DNA from: Roseiarcus sp963820095
GTDB taxonomy: Bacteria > Pseudomonadota > Alphaproteobacteria > Rhizobiales > Beijerinckiaceae
Direction: 5' to 3'
Length of the DNA stretch: 64,000 nt
Assembly: GCA_963820095.1 (NCBI GenBank)
Contig: CAWFZA010000008.1
Location: forward strand, 248,001-312,000
Part shown: positions 1 to 9,835 of the stretch, one piece after another
Layout: each line of letters begins with the position of its first letter
Numbering within the stretch: the first letter of the stretch is position 1
Translations under genes and position numbers: made by a program
The notes under the pieces: generated by a model
The model's input: only the letters and a program-made list of their open reading frames with translations
Databases searched by the model: none
What the model was told of the DNA's origin: nothing

Positions 1-154
1 AGAGGTGTTCGACGATCGACAGGATATCGATGCCGGCGGCGGAAGCCGCAGCCGCTTCGTCCGGCGTTTCGACAAACAGCATGGTCAATTGCCGCTTGCC
101 CTTGAGCTTGCGCAAGGCGCCGACCGTCAGTCGATTGTGTTTCGTCAGAGCCAT
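1..154 (-). CDS. PanB-like (ketopantoate hydroxymethyltransferase family) protein, N-terminal part only
   Basis: The first 51 codons of a minus-strand gene that runs off the left edge of the window. The ATG at 154 follows a GGAGGGG ribosome-binding site at about 160-166. The peptide has a 'LTVGALRKLKGKRQLTML' stretch followed by an Ala-rich helix and 'AGIDILS'. This resembles the start of PanB-like TIM-barrel proteins of the PEP mutase/isocitrate lyase superfamily, in which a 'tvxxLrxxKgk..itML' strand is followed by 'AGiD'. It may be PanB itself or the PanB-like paralogue common in alphaproteobacteria. The catalytic residues lie outside the window, so the function is provisional. Confidence 0.5.
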   Translation of the reverse strand, partial: MALTKHNRLTVGALRKLKGKRQLTMLFVETPDEAAAASAAGIDILSIVEHL

Positions 155-262
155 GTCGTCCCCTCCATATGACCCACTCGATAGGCCAAGCGCGCCGTGA
201 CGCGCAATGCCTGCAAGACAGCGGTCTTCACGCGCCACGCCATGCAGGTAGGTTGGGTTCCC

Positions 263-1648
263 TCACCGCCTCGGATAGCGCGCGCTCAAAAGCTCGAACA
301 GCCCTCGCGCCGCCTGAATTTCTCCGCCAGCCGGCCCATGGGCGCGCGGCTTCGGATTCCACGCGTAGACGTCGAAATGCGCCCACGATCTGGCTTTCTC
401 GACGAAACGCCTCAGAAAGAGCGCCGCCGTGATCGAGCCCGCCATGCCGGCGCCCGTGCCTGAATTGCTGATGTCGGCGACCGTCCCCTCGATCATTGCG
501 TCATAGGGGCGCCAGAGCGGCATCCGCCAGACCGGATCTCGCGCGCCCGCCGCGTGGCTCGCGATCTCCCCCGCAAGCGCGTCGTCGTCGGTGTAGAAAG
601 GCGGCAGGTCCGGTCCGAGCGCAACCCGCGCCGCGCCGGTCAAGGTCGCGAAGTCGAGCATGAGCTCGGGCGCGTCCTCGTCCGCAAGCGCGAGCGCATC
701 CGCGAGGATCATCCGCCCCTCGGCGTCGGTGTTGCCGACCTCGACCGAGATCCCCTTGCGGCTGACAATCACATCGCCTGGACGCATCGCCGACGCCGCG
801 ATCGCATTCTCGACGATCGGGATCACGGTCCTCAGACGGAGATCGAGCCCGGCCTCCATGATCAGCCGCGCCAGCGTCAGCGCGGTCGCCGCCCCGCCCA
901 TGTCCTTTTTCATGAGCTCCATGCCGGAGGCCGGCTTGATGTCGAGGCCGCCGGTGTCGAAGGTGACGCCCTTGCCGACGATCGCCACTTTCGGCGCGTC
1001 CTCGCGTCCCCAGGTGAAGTCGACGATCCGCGGCTCTTCCGCGCCCGCGCGCCCGACCGCGTGGATGAGGGGAAAGTTGGCGGCGATGAGTTCCTCGCCG
1101 CGCACCATGGCGACGCTGGCGTCAAAATGCTCGGCGAGTTTGACCACCTCCTGTTCGAGCGCGTCGGGTCCGAGCGCGTTGGCCGGCGCGTTGACAAGAT
1201 CGCGTCCGAAAGCGATCGCCTCGGCGATGCGCTGAATCCTGATCGCGTCGGCCGCCTCGGGCGCGACGAGCTGGGGGCTCGGCGCCTTGTTGGCCTTGAA
1301 GCGGTCGTACCGATAGAGGCCGAGCAGGAAGCCGAGCGCGGCGAGATCGGCGCGCTCGGGCGGATCCGCGAAGCGGTAGACGCCTTCGGGCAGCGACGTC
1401 GCGAGCTTGCCGGGCCCGAACGGATCGTTCGCCGGCGCGTTCGCCTCGTCAACTCCGAACAAGACCCCCGCAAGCGCGCCAGCATCGCCTGGAAGAAGTT
1501 GCAGGCGTCCCGCCTTCGGCTGGAACCCGCAACGTTCGGCGAAGGCCGCGGCGGCCGCGCCGATCTTCGATTTGACCGTTGGCCAGTTTTCCGCGCTGAC
1601 CAGCCATACCGGCGTCGCGTCCGGCGTCGGCGAAGCGAATGCGAGCAA
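263..1648 (-). CDS. M17 family leucyl aminopeptidase
   Basis: Full-length 461-residue M17 metallopeptidase that removes N-terminal amino acids from peptides in the cytoplasm. The M17 signature NTDAEGR is at residues 306-312. The predicted metal and catalytic residues are present in order: Lys226 and Asp231 in 'GKGVTFDTGG', Asp249 in 'KKDMGG', and Asp308, Glu310 and Arg312 in the signature. The N-terminal ~150 residues form the poorly conserved macro-like domain. The length fits the shorter alphaproteobacterial PepA/PepB-like branch rather than the ~500-residue E. coli PepA. It stands alone between a PanB-like gene and an SDR gene on the same strand. The large plus-strand frames over it are shadows created by the GC-rich code. 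Confidence 0.93.
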   Translation of the reverse strand: MLAFASPTPDATPVWLVSAENWPTVKSKIGAAAAAFAERCGFQPKAGRLQLLPGDAGALAGVLFGVDEANAPANDPFGPGKLATSLPEGVYRFADPPERADLAALGFLLGLYRYDRFKANKAPSPQLVAPEAADAIRIQRIAEAIAFGRDLVNAPANALGPDALEQEVVKLAEHFDASVAMVRGEELIAANFPLIHAVGRAGAEEPRIVDFTWGREDAPKVAIVGKGVTFDTGGLDIKPASGMELMKKDMGGAATALTLARLIMEAGLDLRLRTVIPIVENAIAASAMRPGDVIVSRKGISVEVGNTDAEGRMILADALALADEDAPELMLDFATLTGAARVALGPDLPPFYTDDDALAGEIASHAAGARDPVWRMPLWRPYDAMIEGTVADISNSGTGAGMAGSITAALFLRRFVEKARSWAHFDVYAWNPKPRAHGPAGGEIQAARGLFELLSARYPRR

Positions 1649-1989
1649 GGGCTTAGGCCTCCACGAAAATGAGAGAGCCGGCGGCTTAGCCTGATTTGCC
1701 GGCCCGGCATAGGCCGCGGCTCTCCCGCAGCGGGGCCGAGGCTTGACTTGCCGGCGCCCTTGCGGTGGTTACGACCACGCACTCAAGTTCGGCGCCGCTG
1801 GGCCAGTTCCCGAGCGCGCGTTGAGGAGGATTGATGGTCCGGAAGCGCCGTCATCCGGCGCAGGTGGCTTTTCATCAAGCGCGACCGAAGGATCTCTTGG
1901 AGCGCCATGCAAAGTTTGTCGCAATGATGCGGACCGGTCTTCCCCATTCCATCCGCGCTATGCGTGCCGCGCCGCAGTGAACCTGGCTT
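1649..1989. other. Intergenic stretch without a supported gene
   Basis: About 340 bases between the SDR stop and the aminopeptidase start. Open frames here (for example 1743-2063 plus) have no recognisable protein features. A short hairpin (CCTGGC/GCCAGG at 1982-2000) overlaps the SDR stop but has no T-run, so it is not called as a terminator. Confidence 0.4.
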
Positions 1990-3036
1990 TCAACGCCAGG
2001 AGCGTGAGGACAGACGCCTGTGAGATCGGTCGCGCAAAGACGCGCGCTGCGTCTGCTTTGTAAAAACATACGTGGCCGCCGCCGCCAATCCTAGGAAGCC
2101 GGCGACGATCACCCCGTCCCGATGCCGGTCGGTGAACATCTCCCAACTCGTGTCGCGCGCCTGCGCGTCGAAACGGCCATGCGCGCCGAAGTCGCCGGCA
2201 ACGGGTTCGAACAAATTGCCGGGCGCGTCGGGATCCGACGCCTTGTCGCTCAACTGTCCGCTGTAGCCGAACTTCGCGAGGTAGCGGTCGATCAGTCCCG
2301 GCGCAATCCGGTTCACGAGAATCGCTCGAACCGTCGGCAGCCCGACCCAGATCTGACGCCTCGGATGAAGCGCGCCAAAGACGATGGCGCGAGCCGCGAC
2401 TTCCGGCTGATAAACCGGGGGCACAGGCCGGGCCTTGTGACCTGTCTTGTTGCGGGCCCAATCGAACTGCGGGGTATTGACGGCCGGGAGATCCACTTCC
2501 GTCAGCGTCACATTGATCTCGTCGTGATAAAGTTCGGACCGCAGCGAGTCGAGAAATCCGCGGATCGCGAATTTGGCTCCGCAGTAAACCGACTGAAGCG
2601 GCACCGAGCGATAGGCGAGCGCAGATCCGACGCAGACGATCGCTCCCCGGTTTCGCGGGCGCATGTACCTCAGCGCCGCCATGACGCCGTGCACCTGGCC
2701 AAGATAGGTAACCATCGTCCCGCGCTGAAACTCCTCCGCGGTGAGTTTATGAACGGGAGCGAAAACAGTCGCCATCGCCACGTTCACCCACACTGAAATT
2801 GGGCCTAGTTCGACCTCCGCCCGGGCAGCGGCGGCGTCGACGGCAGCGGCGTCCGCGACATCGGTTGGGATCGGCAGCACGCGAACATTGAAGGCGCGCA
2901 ATTCCAGCGCCGCCCGTTCAAGCCGCTCGGGATCGCGGGACAAAATGGCCATGTCGAAGCCGTTTCGGGCGAACTCGGTCGCGACCGCACGTCCAACGCC
3001 AGCCCCCGCGCCTGTGATCACGACGATGTTTGTCAT
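1990..3036 (-). CDS. SDR family oxidoreductase with C-terminal membrane anchor
   Basis: A 348-residue classical short-chain dehydrogenase/reductase. It has the nucleotide-binding motif 'TGAGAGVGR' close to the N-terminus and the catalytic 'YCGAK' (YxxxK) near residue 155, preceded by a 'VGSAL' Ser segment. The protein is longer than the usual 250 residues. It carries a C-terminal extension with one hydrophobic helix ('VIVAGFLGLAAAATYVF'), a layout seen in many rhizobial SDRs that are probably tethered to the inner membrane. The substrate cannot be read from sequence. It is divergent from the debranching enzyme gene across a 163-bp gap (3037-3199) that must hold both promoters. The last ~20 residues are Arg/Ser-rich and could result from a small frame error near the stop. 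Confidence 0.85.
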   Translation of the reverse strand: MTNIVVITGAGAGVGRAVATEFARNGFDMAILSRDPERLERAALELRAFNVRVLPIPTDVADAAAVDAAAARAEVELGPISVWVNVAMATVFAPVHKLTAEEFQRGTMVTYLGQVHGVMAALRYMRPRNRGAIVCVGSALAYRSVPLQSVYCGAKFAIRGFLDSLRSELYHDEINVTLTEVDLPAVNTPQFDWARNKTGHKARPVPPVYQPEVAARAIVFGALHPRRQIWVGLPTVRAILVNRIAPGLIDRYLAKFGYSGQLSDKASDPDAPGNLFEPVAGDFGAHGRFDAQARDTSWEMFTDRHRDGVIVAGFLGLAAAATYVFTKQTQRASLRDRSHRRLSSRSWR

Positions 3037-3199
3037 TTCGTTCCTCTGCGCTCACCGCGCCACGCAAGAACATAACGCGGCTCGGAGAGTTCCGGTTCCG
3101 CGAGGTGGCGTCGGGTTACGGCGGCTTCGCCTCACGGCCGACCCATTACGGGGCGATTATTCAACGTGGGCGTTCGCCCGACTGCTCAGGACACAGGTC

Positions 3200-5365
3200 A
3201 TGGCTGATCGTCCACTTTCCATCGACATTCGCCATCCCCTGTTGCTCAAGGCCAACGACCTCGTCCTCCTAACGCGCGAGGACGGAGAGATCGTTCGTGA
3301 CGTGCCAGGCTTCGGCCTGTTCTATCGCGATACCTGTTATCTCGCCGCCTATGCGTTGCGACTGCATGGAACGTCGCCGCTGCTTCTAATGTCGTCGGAC
3401 CGCGAGGGCGTGTCCGCCCAGATCGCCCTCACCAACCGCCATCTTGCAACCGCCAACGGCCGGGTCATCGCCGACCACAAGCTCAGCATCCGGCGGACCT
3501 TGCAGGTGCTTGATGACGGGCCCCTGTTCGTCGACACGATCACCTTTCACAACTTTGGGACCGATCCGATGGCGGTACCAGTATCGCTGGAGTTCTCGAC
3601 GATTTTCGAAAGTATGTTTGTCTTGCGCGGGGCGCCGCCGGGCAAGCGTGGGCGGATGCATGCGCCCGAATGGGACCGTGCCGCCCTTTGCTTCGCTTAC
3701 GAAGGCGCGGATGATATCCGGCGAACGCTGCTCGTCGGCTTCTCGCTGTCGCCGGTGATCGCACCGCGTACGACGGAGCAGACCGTCGCCAATTTCGAGC
3801 TCTTGCTTGGACCCCAGGCCTGTCAGGATCTGGTCGTGACATGCCGCGTTGACGAGCGTCCGGTGAGTGAGCCGCCTCTTGGTCCCGCCCGCGTGCTGAC
3901 GACACCCGCCGAGATGCGGAAAGCCCAGGCGGCGGCCTCGAAGACACTGCTCGACGGCTACGCTCGGGTCGAAACGCCCAGCAAATCCTTTGGCGAAGCC
4001 CTGGCGCGGTCTCTGACCGATCTCGCGCTCCTGCAAGTCAGACGAGGACGGCATAAATTCACGGCGGCGGGCGTGCCGTGGTTCGTCGGTCTGTTCGGTC
4101 GCGACAGCTTGTTGCCGACGATCCAATGTCTTGCGTTCAATCCCGATCTCGGCCGCCACACGAGCGAGTCTCTGGCGCATTGGCAAGGGACGAAAGACGA
4201 CTCCAGGACTCGCGAGCAGCCGGGAAAAATCCTCCACGAACTCAGGGTTGGCGAGCTCGCCCATCTTGACGAGGTCTCGCAGACGCCGAGCTACGCAGCG
4301 GTCGACTCGACGCTGCTGTTCCTGATCGCGATTGCGCGCCATGTCACGTGGACAGGCGAGATGGCTTTGTTCGATACGTTGCGGCCGAACATCGATCGCG
4401 CGCTGGAATGGTTGAATCGGAAGACCGACGAAAACGAATTTGGCTACGTCACCTATGACGGACTCACTGACGGAGGCCAGCCCATTAATCAGAGCTGGCG
4501 CGATTCTGGCACGGGCGTCTTGCGCGAGGATGGAAGCTATCCCGTTCCCCCGCTCGCCCTCGTCGAGGTACAGGGCTACGCCTATCAGGCCCGCATGTTG
4601 ATCGCGCCGCTGTTCCGCCGGAGCGGCGAGAACGGAAGAGCTGATCGACTGGAAGCGGACGCGCGCGATTTGCGGGCAAACTTCCTGCGCGATTTCTGGA
4701 TGGAGCAAGAGGGTTGCTATTGCCTGGCGCTTGAAAAGGGTTGGCGGCAGGTCGCATCGATCACGTCGAACGCAGCGCAGGTCCTGTGGACAGGAATAGC
4801 GACGACGGAGCATGCCCACAGGGTCACAGAGCGGATGATGAAGCCGGATATGTTTTCGGGCTGGGGCATACGGACGCTGTCGGCGCACCATCCTCTATTC
4901 GATCCGCTCGCCTACCAGCAAGGAAGCGTTTGGCCGTTCGACAACGCCCTGATCGTGTCCGGGCTGCGCCGCTACGGACAGGATGAGGCGGCGCTTCGCG
5001 TTGTCGCCGCGACCCTGGACACGGCGGACGGTTTTCGATTGAAGCGACTTCCTGAGTTCATTGCCGGAACGCAACGTTTGTCCGGTGATGGGCCCATCCA
5101 TACGCCGCGCGCTGATCCGCTCCAGGCCTGGTCGGCGGCGGCTATCCCCTTTATGACGAGTGAACTCCTCGGCCTGGAGGCGAACGGGTTCAAGAAGCGT
5201 CTCCACATTCGTCGCCCGCGTCTGCCGGACGGCGTCGATGAGCTATCTCTGCACGATCTACGCGCCGCCGGAGGAACAGTCTCCCTCCGCTTCACCCGGG
5301 AGTCAGACGGAGTTCGGACAGCGTTGATCGAAGGCGGCGACGGCCTCGAGCTTGCGATCGGTTAG
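3200..5365 (+). CDS. Amylo-alpha-1,6-glucosidase / glycogen-debranching-type enzyme
   Basis: A 721-residue protein starting at ATG 3200. The open frame extends upstream to 2888 but only over the divergent SDR gene. Residues ~15-205 match the N-terminal beta-domain of bacterial debranching enzymes (GDE_N type). Residues ~255-650 form an (alpha/alpha)6 barrel related to amylo-alpha-1,6-glucosidase, with the conserved 'PWFVGLFGRDSL' at 293-304 and 'QPGKILHELR' at 340-349. Proteins of this family are thought to hydrolyse alpha-1,6 branches or small alpha-glucosides. Several alphaproteobacterial members sit with trehalose or glycogen genes, but no such genes are nearby here. The reaction is inferred from family membership only. 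The ribosome-binding site is weak. Confidence 0.88.
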   Translation: MADRPLSIDIRHPLLLKANDLVLLTREDGEIVRDVPGFGLFYRDTCYLAAYALRLHGTSPLLLMSSDREGVSAQIALTNRHLATANGRVIADHKLSIRRTLQVLDDGPLFVDTITFHNFGTDPMAVPVSLEFSTIFESMFVLRGAPPGKRGRMHAPEWDRAALCFAYEGADDIRRTLLVGFSLSPVIAPRTTEQTVANFELLLGPQACQDLVVTCRVDERPVSEPPLGPARVLTTPAEMRKAQAAASKTLLDGYARVETPSKSFGEALARSLTDLALLQVRRGRHKFTAAGVPWFVGLFGRDSLLPTIQCLAFNPDLGRHTSESLAHWQGTKDDSRTREQPGKILHELRVGELAHLDEVSQTPSYAAVDSTLLFLIAIARHVTWTGEMALFDTLRPNIDRALEWLNRKTDENEFGYVTYDGLTDGGQPINQSWRDSGTGVLREDGSYPVPPLALVEVQGYAYQARMLIAPLFRRSGENGRADRLEADARDLRANFLRDFWMEQEGCYCLALEKGWRQVASITSNAAQVLWTGIATTEHAHRVTERMMKPDMFSGWGIRTLSAHHPLFDPLAYQQGSVWPFDNALIVSGLRRYGQDEAALRVVAATLDTADGFRLKRLPEFIAGTQRLSGDGPIHTPRADPLQAWSAAAIPFMTSELLGLEANGFKKRLHIRRPRLPDGVDELSLHDLRAAGGTVSLRFTRESDGVRTALIEGGDGLELAIG

Positions 5366-5429
5366 CCGCGAGACGAGAGAGGCCGCGCGCCGAGACGGAA
5401 GGACGAAATGAACCCTCTTCCGTCTGCGC

Positions 5430-6993
5430 TCATAACGCTCCCTGCCGAGCCAATTGCCCGATCCGCTCGGCGGCGCGCATTGCGATCGCGGTGATGGTCA
5501 AGGACGGATTCACGCCGCCCGCGGTCGGAAACACCGATCCGTCGCAGATGAAGAGATTGGGGATATCCCAGGTTCGGCAATCTGCGTCGATCACGCTGTC
5601 CCGAGGCGTGAAGCCCATGCGCGCCGTGCCAGCCAGATGGTTCATGTCGTTGTCCTGCCGCCAGACGTCCTTGGCGCCCACAAGCTCCAGGCTGATGCTC
5701 ATCTGGTCGAGCGCGTGGCCGATCAGGGCTTTGTCGTTCTCCCCCCAGGAGTAGGTGATGCGGGGGATGCGCAGCCCGTATTGATCGGTCTCGTCGGCCA
5801 GCGTCACCCGGTTGTGCTCATTGGGCAGCTGCTCCCCAACCATTTTCAGGCCGACGAGGTGATTGTAGCGCAGCATTTCCTCGTGCAGCGCTGCGCCCCA
5901 TAGCCCCTTGGATCCGGTGATGATCGTCATGGTCTCGATGGGCAGCGGGCCCTGCGCCATCCAACAGTAGCCGCCGTAAAAGTCTTTGCGGTCCTCGTAG
6001 TTCCAGTGCTCAGTGATGGTGGTCGAGGGGGGCGCCTTGTATGCCCGCACCGGCTCGTCCATGTAGCCCCACGCCGCCTGATTGGACTGGCTCATGAGAT
6101 TCCGTCCGACCAGGCCGCTGCTGTTGGCGAGCCCGTCAGGGAAGCGGTCGTTCGCCGAGTTCAGAAGCAGGCGCGGCGTCTCGATCGCGTAGCCGGCTAC
6201 GACCACGGCCCGCGCCTTCTGAAAGCGCCAGCGGCCTTCCCTCATGTAATGCAGTCCGGTGGCCCGCCCATCGCGCCCCATCTCGATCCGCCCGACCATG
6301 GCGAGATCGCGGATCTCGGCGCCGGCGGCCAGCGCGCGAGGAATGAAGGTGACGAGCTGGCTCTGCTTCGCGTTGGTCGAGCAGCCGAAGCGGCAGAAGC
6401 CGCGATAGACGCAAGGCGGGCTATCGCCCTTCGGCGCCGATACGGTGGCGAGCGGCGTCTCCGTCCAGGCGTATCCCATCGCCTCGGCCCCGCGCGCCAG
6501 CAGTTGCGCGGCGCCGTTGATCGGATGCGCCCTTAACGGGTAGCGCGGTCGCTTCGGACCCCACGGGTAGGTGATCGGGCCGGAGATCGACAGCGCTTTT
6601 TCCGCGCGCCCGTACCAGTCCCACATCTCGCGCCAGTCGAGCGGCCAGTCGGCGCCGTAGCCGAGCTGCGAGCGCGACTTGAACCATTCCGGCCGGAAGC
6701 GCAGCGAGACCATGGCGAAATGCACCGTCGACCCGCCTACGGCCTTGCCGCTGTTCTTGCCACCCATGACTAGCGGGATTTGCGCCCTCAGAGATACGGT
6801 CGTCGTTCCAGTAGAGCTTCTCCTGCTCGCTCTCGTCCGAGGCGAAATCCTCGAGCGGCCGGAAGTAGGGGCCAGCGTCAAAGCCGACCACCGAAAAGCC
6901 CTGCTCCGCCAGTCCCGCGATCACCGGGCCGCCGCCGGCGCCCGTGCCGACGACGGCGAAGTCCACTTCGTCCTCATCGTCGAATTGCCGCAT
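5430..6993 (-). CDS. GMC family oxidoreductase (FAD flavoprotein, gluconate dehydrogenase-type large subunit); one frame break
   Basis: About 520 residues after repair. The N-terminal part (ATG at 6993) has the FAD Rossmann motif 'VVGTGAGGGPV'. The rest (frame ending at 5430) has 'GGSTVHFAM', 'CRFGCSTNAK' and the C-terminal GMC signature ending 'DGSVFPTAGGVNPSLTITAIA', with the His/Asn pair that oxidises the alcohol. The two parts are joined by a single-base frame break near 6770-6780, where 'RISEGANP' should run into 'LVMGGKNSGK'; removing one base restores it. This subclass works with a small 'subunit 3' and a cytochrome to oxidise gluconate or other polyols at the periplasmic face. The small-subunit gene lies just upstream (7065-7721), so both subunits should be made together. 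Confidence 0.85.
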
Positions 6994-7064
6994 CGGCGTC
7001 CAACGCGCCGCGGCGAAAAACGTCGGGCGCCCGCCCGTTTGCGGCGCGCGGCGCGGCGAAGGGA

Positions 7065-7721
7065 TCAGCCGACACGTTCGTTTTCCCGCGCGGCCCGCTC
7101 TTCGCGACCGGACGCCGCCTCTTCTGGTTCCCAGGAATCACGCTGGTCGAGTCCCAGGCGAACGTAGCCGCGCGGCGAGGCAGGGCCGCCAAATCCGATC
7201 TCGCTCCAGGCCTTGGGGTGGGCGTAATAGGCGCCGACGACGTCGTGGAGCACATGCGAGGTCCAGAAGGTTTTGGACGGCATTCCCCGCATCGCGTCAG
7301 CGTCGAACGACCCATCCGCCATCTGCGCGAGCATCGCGTCCTGATCCGCCTCCGTCAGCAGCGCAAATGGCCGGCCGTGCTCGCGTCCGGCCACCTCGTC
7401 CAGCGCCGCAAGCGCGCGCTTCCACGCTTCCCCGGGCTGCGGCATGCCGGCAAAGCGATACCCCTTCTTTTTGCCGGCCAGAAGATGCCGGTCGACATAG
7501 GCTGCAAGGGGCGCGCGAAACCGACCTTCGGGTTGCGGCATGACGCGGTCGCAGAGCGCCACGAGCGTTTTCCATTCGTCGGCGGAAAAGAAAACAGGGC
7601 GCGGCTCTATCGCGAGCCGGGCGTCGATCACCTCGCGCGTCTTGTCGTTCCACGACTGGCTATCGCGTTTCGACATCACGTCGTACCCGGGATAGAGCCC
7701 GCTGGTCATCCGCTCAGTCAT
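7065..7721 (-). CDS. Gluconate 2-dehydrogenase subunit 3 family protein
   Basis: A 218-residue protein starting at the ATG at 7721. That ATG overlaps the stop of the upstream membrane-protein gene by 8 bases, which indicates translational coupling. It has the subunit-3 pattern: 'FFSADEWKTLVALCDRVMPQP' near the N-terminus, then 'YVDRHLLAGKKKGYRFAG' and the conserved 'TFWTSHVLHDVVGAYYAHPKAWSEIGFGGPA'-like region near the C-terminus (quoted as separate conserved blocks). Family members are the small subunit of membrane-bound gluconate/sorbitol dehydrogenases. They are often exported by hitch-hiking, because no clear signal peptide is present. The GMC large subunit follows 71 bp downstream. No cytochrome c subunit gene is visible in the cluster, so the electron acceptor is unknown. 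Confidence 0.85.
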   Translation of the reverse strand: MTERMTSGLYPGYDVMSKRDSQSWNDKTREVIDARLAIEPRPVFFSADEWKTLVALCDRVMPQPEGRFRAPLAAYVDRHLLAGKKKGYRFAGMPQPGEAWKRALAALDEVAGREHGRPFALLTEADQDAMLAQMADGSFDADAMRGMPSKTFWTSHVLHDVVGAYYAHPKAWSEIGFGGPASPRGYVRLGLDQRDSWEPEEAASGREERAARENERVG

Positions 7722-8734
7722 GCGGATTGTCCTGCAGCAGCCCAAGCGCCGCGAGGCCAGCGAGCGCGAGGCCAGTGAAAGAAGGCGGAGCCGGCAGCGG
7801 CGGACCCGCCTGAAGGTTCTGAGTCCAGTTCCGCCAGCCCCCCATGTTGCGCGCCACCCCGATCGCGTGGAAGCCGACGCCGACGACGCCCATGAGCGCG
7901 GTGAAGCGCAGCCACAATCGTGTCAGGCGTCGGGGCCGGTCCGCCTTCCCCGCCGCCGCCGCGCCCAGCATGGCGGCGGCTATAGGGGGCACCGTCACCG
8001 GCAGGAGCATGGCCGGGTTATGGAAGGCGCCGCGAAAATGCAGGAGCCCGGCCTCCATCGCCGTGCCCACCAGGCCCGACGCCGGTCATCGCCGCGACCG
8101 CCCGGCCTGCCGGCAGTCCGAGCACATCGGGCGTGGCGCCGGGCGCATTGTCGCGCACTCGCTCGGCCAGAAACCCGGTCATTCCCGCCAGCGACATCGC
8201 GGCCGGCGCTCCGAGCGGAGCGCCGTAGAACAGAATTCTGCCAACAGAAGCCGCCCGGCCGCTTGCCGACGTTGTAGAGGTGGAAGCCTGTCCCGACCAC
8301 GCCGGTCAATCCGGCCAGCGCGTAAACGGTGTCGCGGACCCAATGCGCCCGCGGCGCGGAGTCCTTGTGCCCGTGGAATGAAACGAGGAGCGTCAGTACA
8401 GACGTTGCGAGGGGCGTGTACATCGCCTTATTCCGAAAGGCGCCGCGATAGTGCTCCATCGCGCTGTCGATCAACACGGAGACAGCGATCGTTCCGGCGG
8501 CGCGGTTCAGGCGCTGGGCGGCGAGCACGGTCCCGCCGCCGTCGCGCTTCGCCGCGATGGCTCTCGGGAGCTCGCGTTCGGCCTCGGGGCGACCGGCGGT
8601 TCCCGCCTCGAGGCCAGCGCCACGGTTCCCGCCGCAGTCGCGGCGCCGAGAAGCAACAGCGCCGCGAAAATATCATCCGTCGGCCGCGCGTTGACGACTT
8701 GTCCCGACCACGCTCTTTCGATGCCCATCGTCAT
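7714..8734 (-). CDS. Multi-pass membrane protein with two homologous halves; several frame breaks
   Basis: Not a named family that I recognise. The ATG at 8734 overlaps the stop of the enolase-superfamily gene (ATGA). After an initial hydrophobic segment ('FAALLLLGAATAAGTVALA') come two similar halves. Half 1 has 'MEHYRGAFRNKAMYTPL' and 'VGTGFHLYNVGKRPGGFCWQN'. Half 2 has 'LLHFRGAFHNPAMLLPV' and 'VGVGFHAIGVARNMGGWRNWTQN'. About six transmembrane helices in total are likely. The frame breaks near 8600, 8236 and 8090, each repaired by a one-base change; after repair the protein is about 340 residues. Its position between a sugar-acid dehydratase and the dehydrogenase small subunit suggests a membrane partner (anchor, quinone or electron-transfer element) for the GMC oxidoreductase. 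That role is inference. Confidence 0.6.
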
Positions 8735-9831
8735 GCGGCGTAGCGCTCCGCGTCGCGCTCCTTGAACTCGAGACCGAGGCCGGGGCGGCTCATGTCCGGG
8801 CCGGATCGCGCCGTCTTTGGCGATCGGCGCGCCGTCGAACAGCATGTGCTCGATGCGAACGTGGTCATGAAACCACTCGAGATGGCGCAGGCGCGGCGCC
8901 GCGCAGGCGGGATGCACATGCAGCGCCGGCGCGCAATGGCCGGAAAGGTCGATATGATGCGCGTCGCAAAGCGCCGCCGCCTGCAGGAACCCCGTGATGC
9001 CGAGGCATCGCGACGCATCCACCTGCTGCACGTCCACCGCGCGGCGGATCAGCATGTGCCGCACGTCGTCGGCGTTGTAGGCGTATTCGCCGGCGGCGAC
9101 GTCCATGCCGGGAGGCGCCGATGCGCGCACCTGCGCCAGCCCGTCCAGGTCGTCCGACGAGACCGGCTCCTCGAACCATGCGACACCGGCCTCCGCGGCA
9201 AAGGCGTCCGCCATTCGTAGCGCCTGCTTGACCGAATACGCGCCGTTGGCGTCCACGAACAGCGACGCGTCTCCGATCGCCTCTTTGGCGACGCGGACCC
9301 GACGCAGATCGTCATCCGGATGGCTGCCGATTTTCATCTTCACCGCGCGACAGCCTTCCCGCTCGACCCAGCCGGAAAGCTGCCGCGTGAGCTGTCGATC
9401 GTCGTAAGAGGTGAAGCCCCCGCTGCCATAGATCGGCACGTCGCTTCGCGCCCGGCCCAGCAAAGCCGCGAGCGGCAGGTCGAGCAGCTTCGCCTTCAGG
9501 TCCCACAGCGCGGCGTCGAGCGCGGAGATCGCGGTCGCGGCCAAGCCGGAGCGGCCCAGGTTGCGAACCTGATTGACCAACAGGCGATGACAACGCGGGA
9601 TGTCGAACGCATCCTGTCCGCGAGAGCGCCGCCGCAAGCGGACCCTCCGCGAGCGCGACAATCGCTTCCGCGCTGTAGGTGTAGCCAAGTCCGCTCTGGC
9701 CTCCGGCCTCGATGGTCGTCACGAACGATCGTCGTTTCGCGCCAGGCGTAGGTCCCGTCGGCCTCCGGCGCGTCCGTCGGAATCGTGTAGGCGCGGGCCG
9801 TAATGGCCCCGATGGGCGCCTCCGCGCGCAT
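8731..9831 (-). CDS. Mandelate racemase/muconate lactonizing enzyme (enolase superfamily) protein; three frame breaks
   Basis: About 365 residues after repair. The N-terminal capping domain starts 'MRAEAPIGAITARAYTIPT' at 9831. The barrel contains 'AISALDAALWDLKAKLL', the Lys-x-Lys catalytic strand 'AVKMKIGSHPD', the metal ligands 'LFVDANGAY' and 'WFEEPVSSDD', and the His region 'HHIDLSGHCAP'. The C-terminus is the family-typical 'SRPGLGLEFK'. Frame breaks are near 9740, 9605 and 8803, each fixed by deleting one base. KxK and the final His suggest a sugar-acid dehydratase or racemase rather than a muconate cycloisomerase; the exact acid cannot be named. It overlaps the next gene by four bases and lies 4 bp from the ThDP-enzyme stop, so it belongs to the same operon. 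Confidence 0.8.
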
Positions 9832-9835
9832 CGCC

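Noticed and set aside
1982..2000. CCTGGC/GCCAGG hairpin at the SDR stop
   Set aside because: No T-run and overlaps the coding end, so not a convincing terminator.
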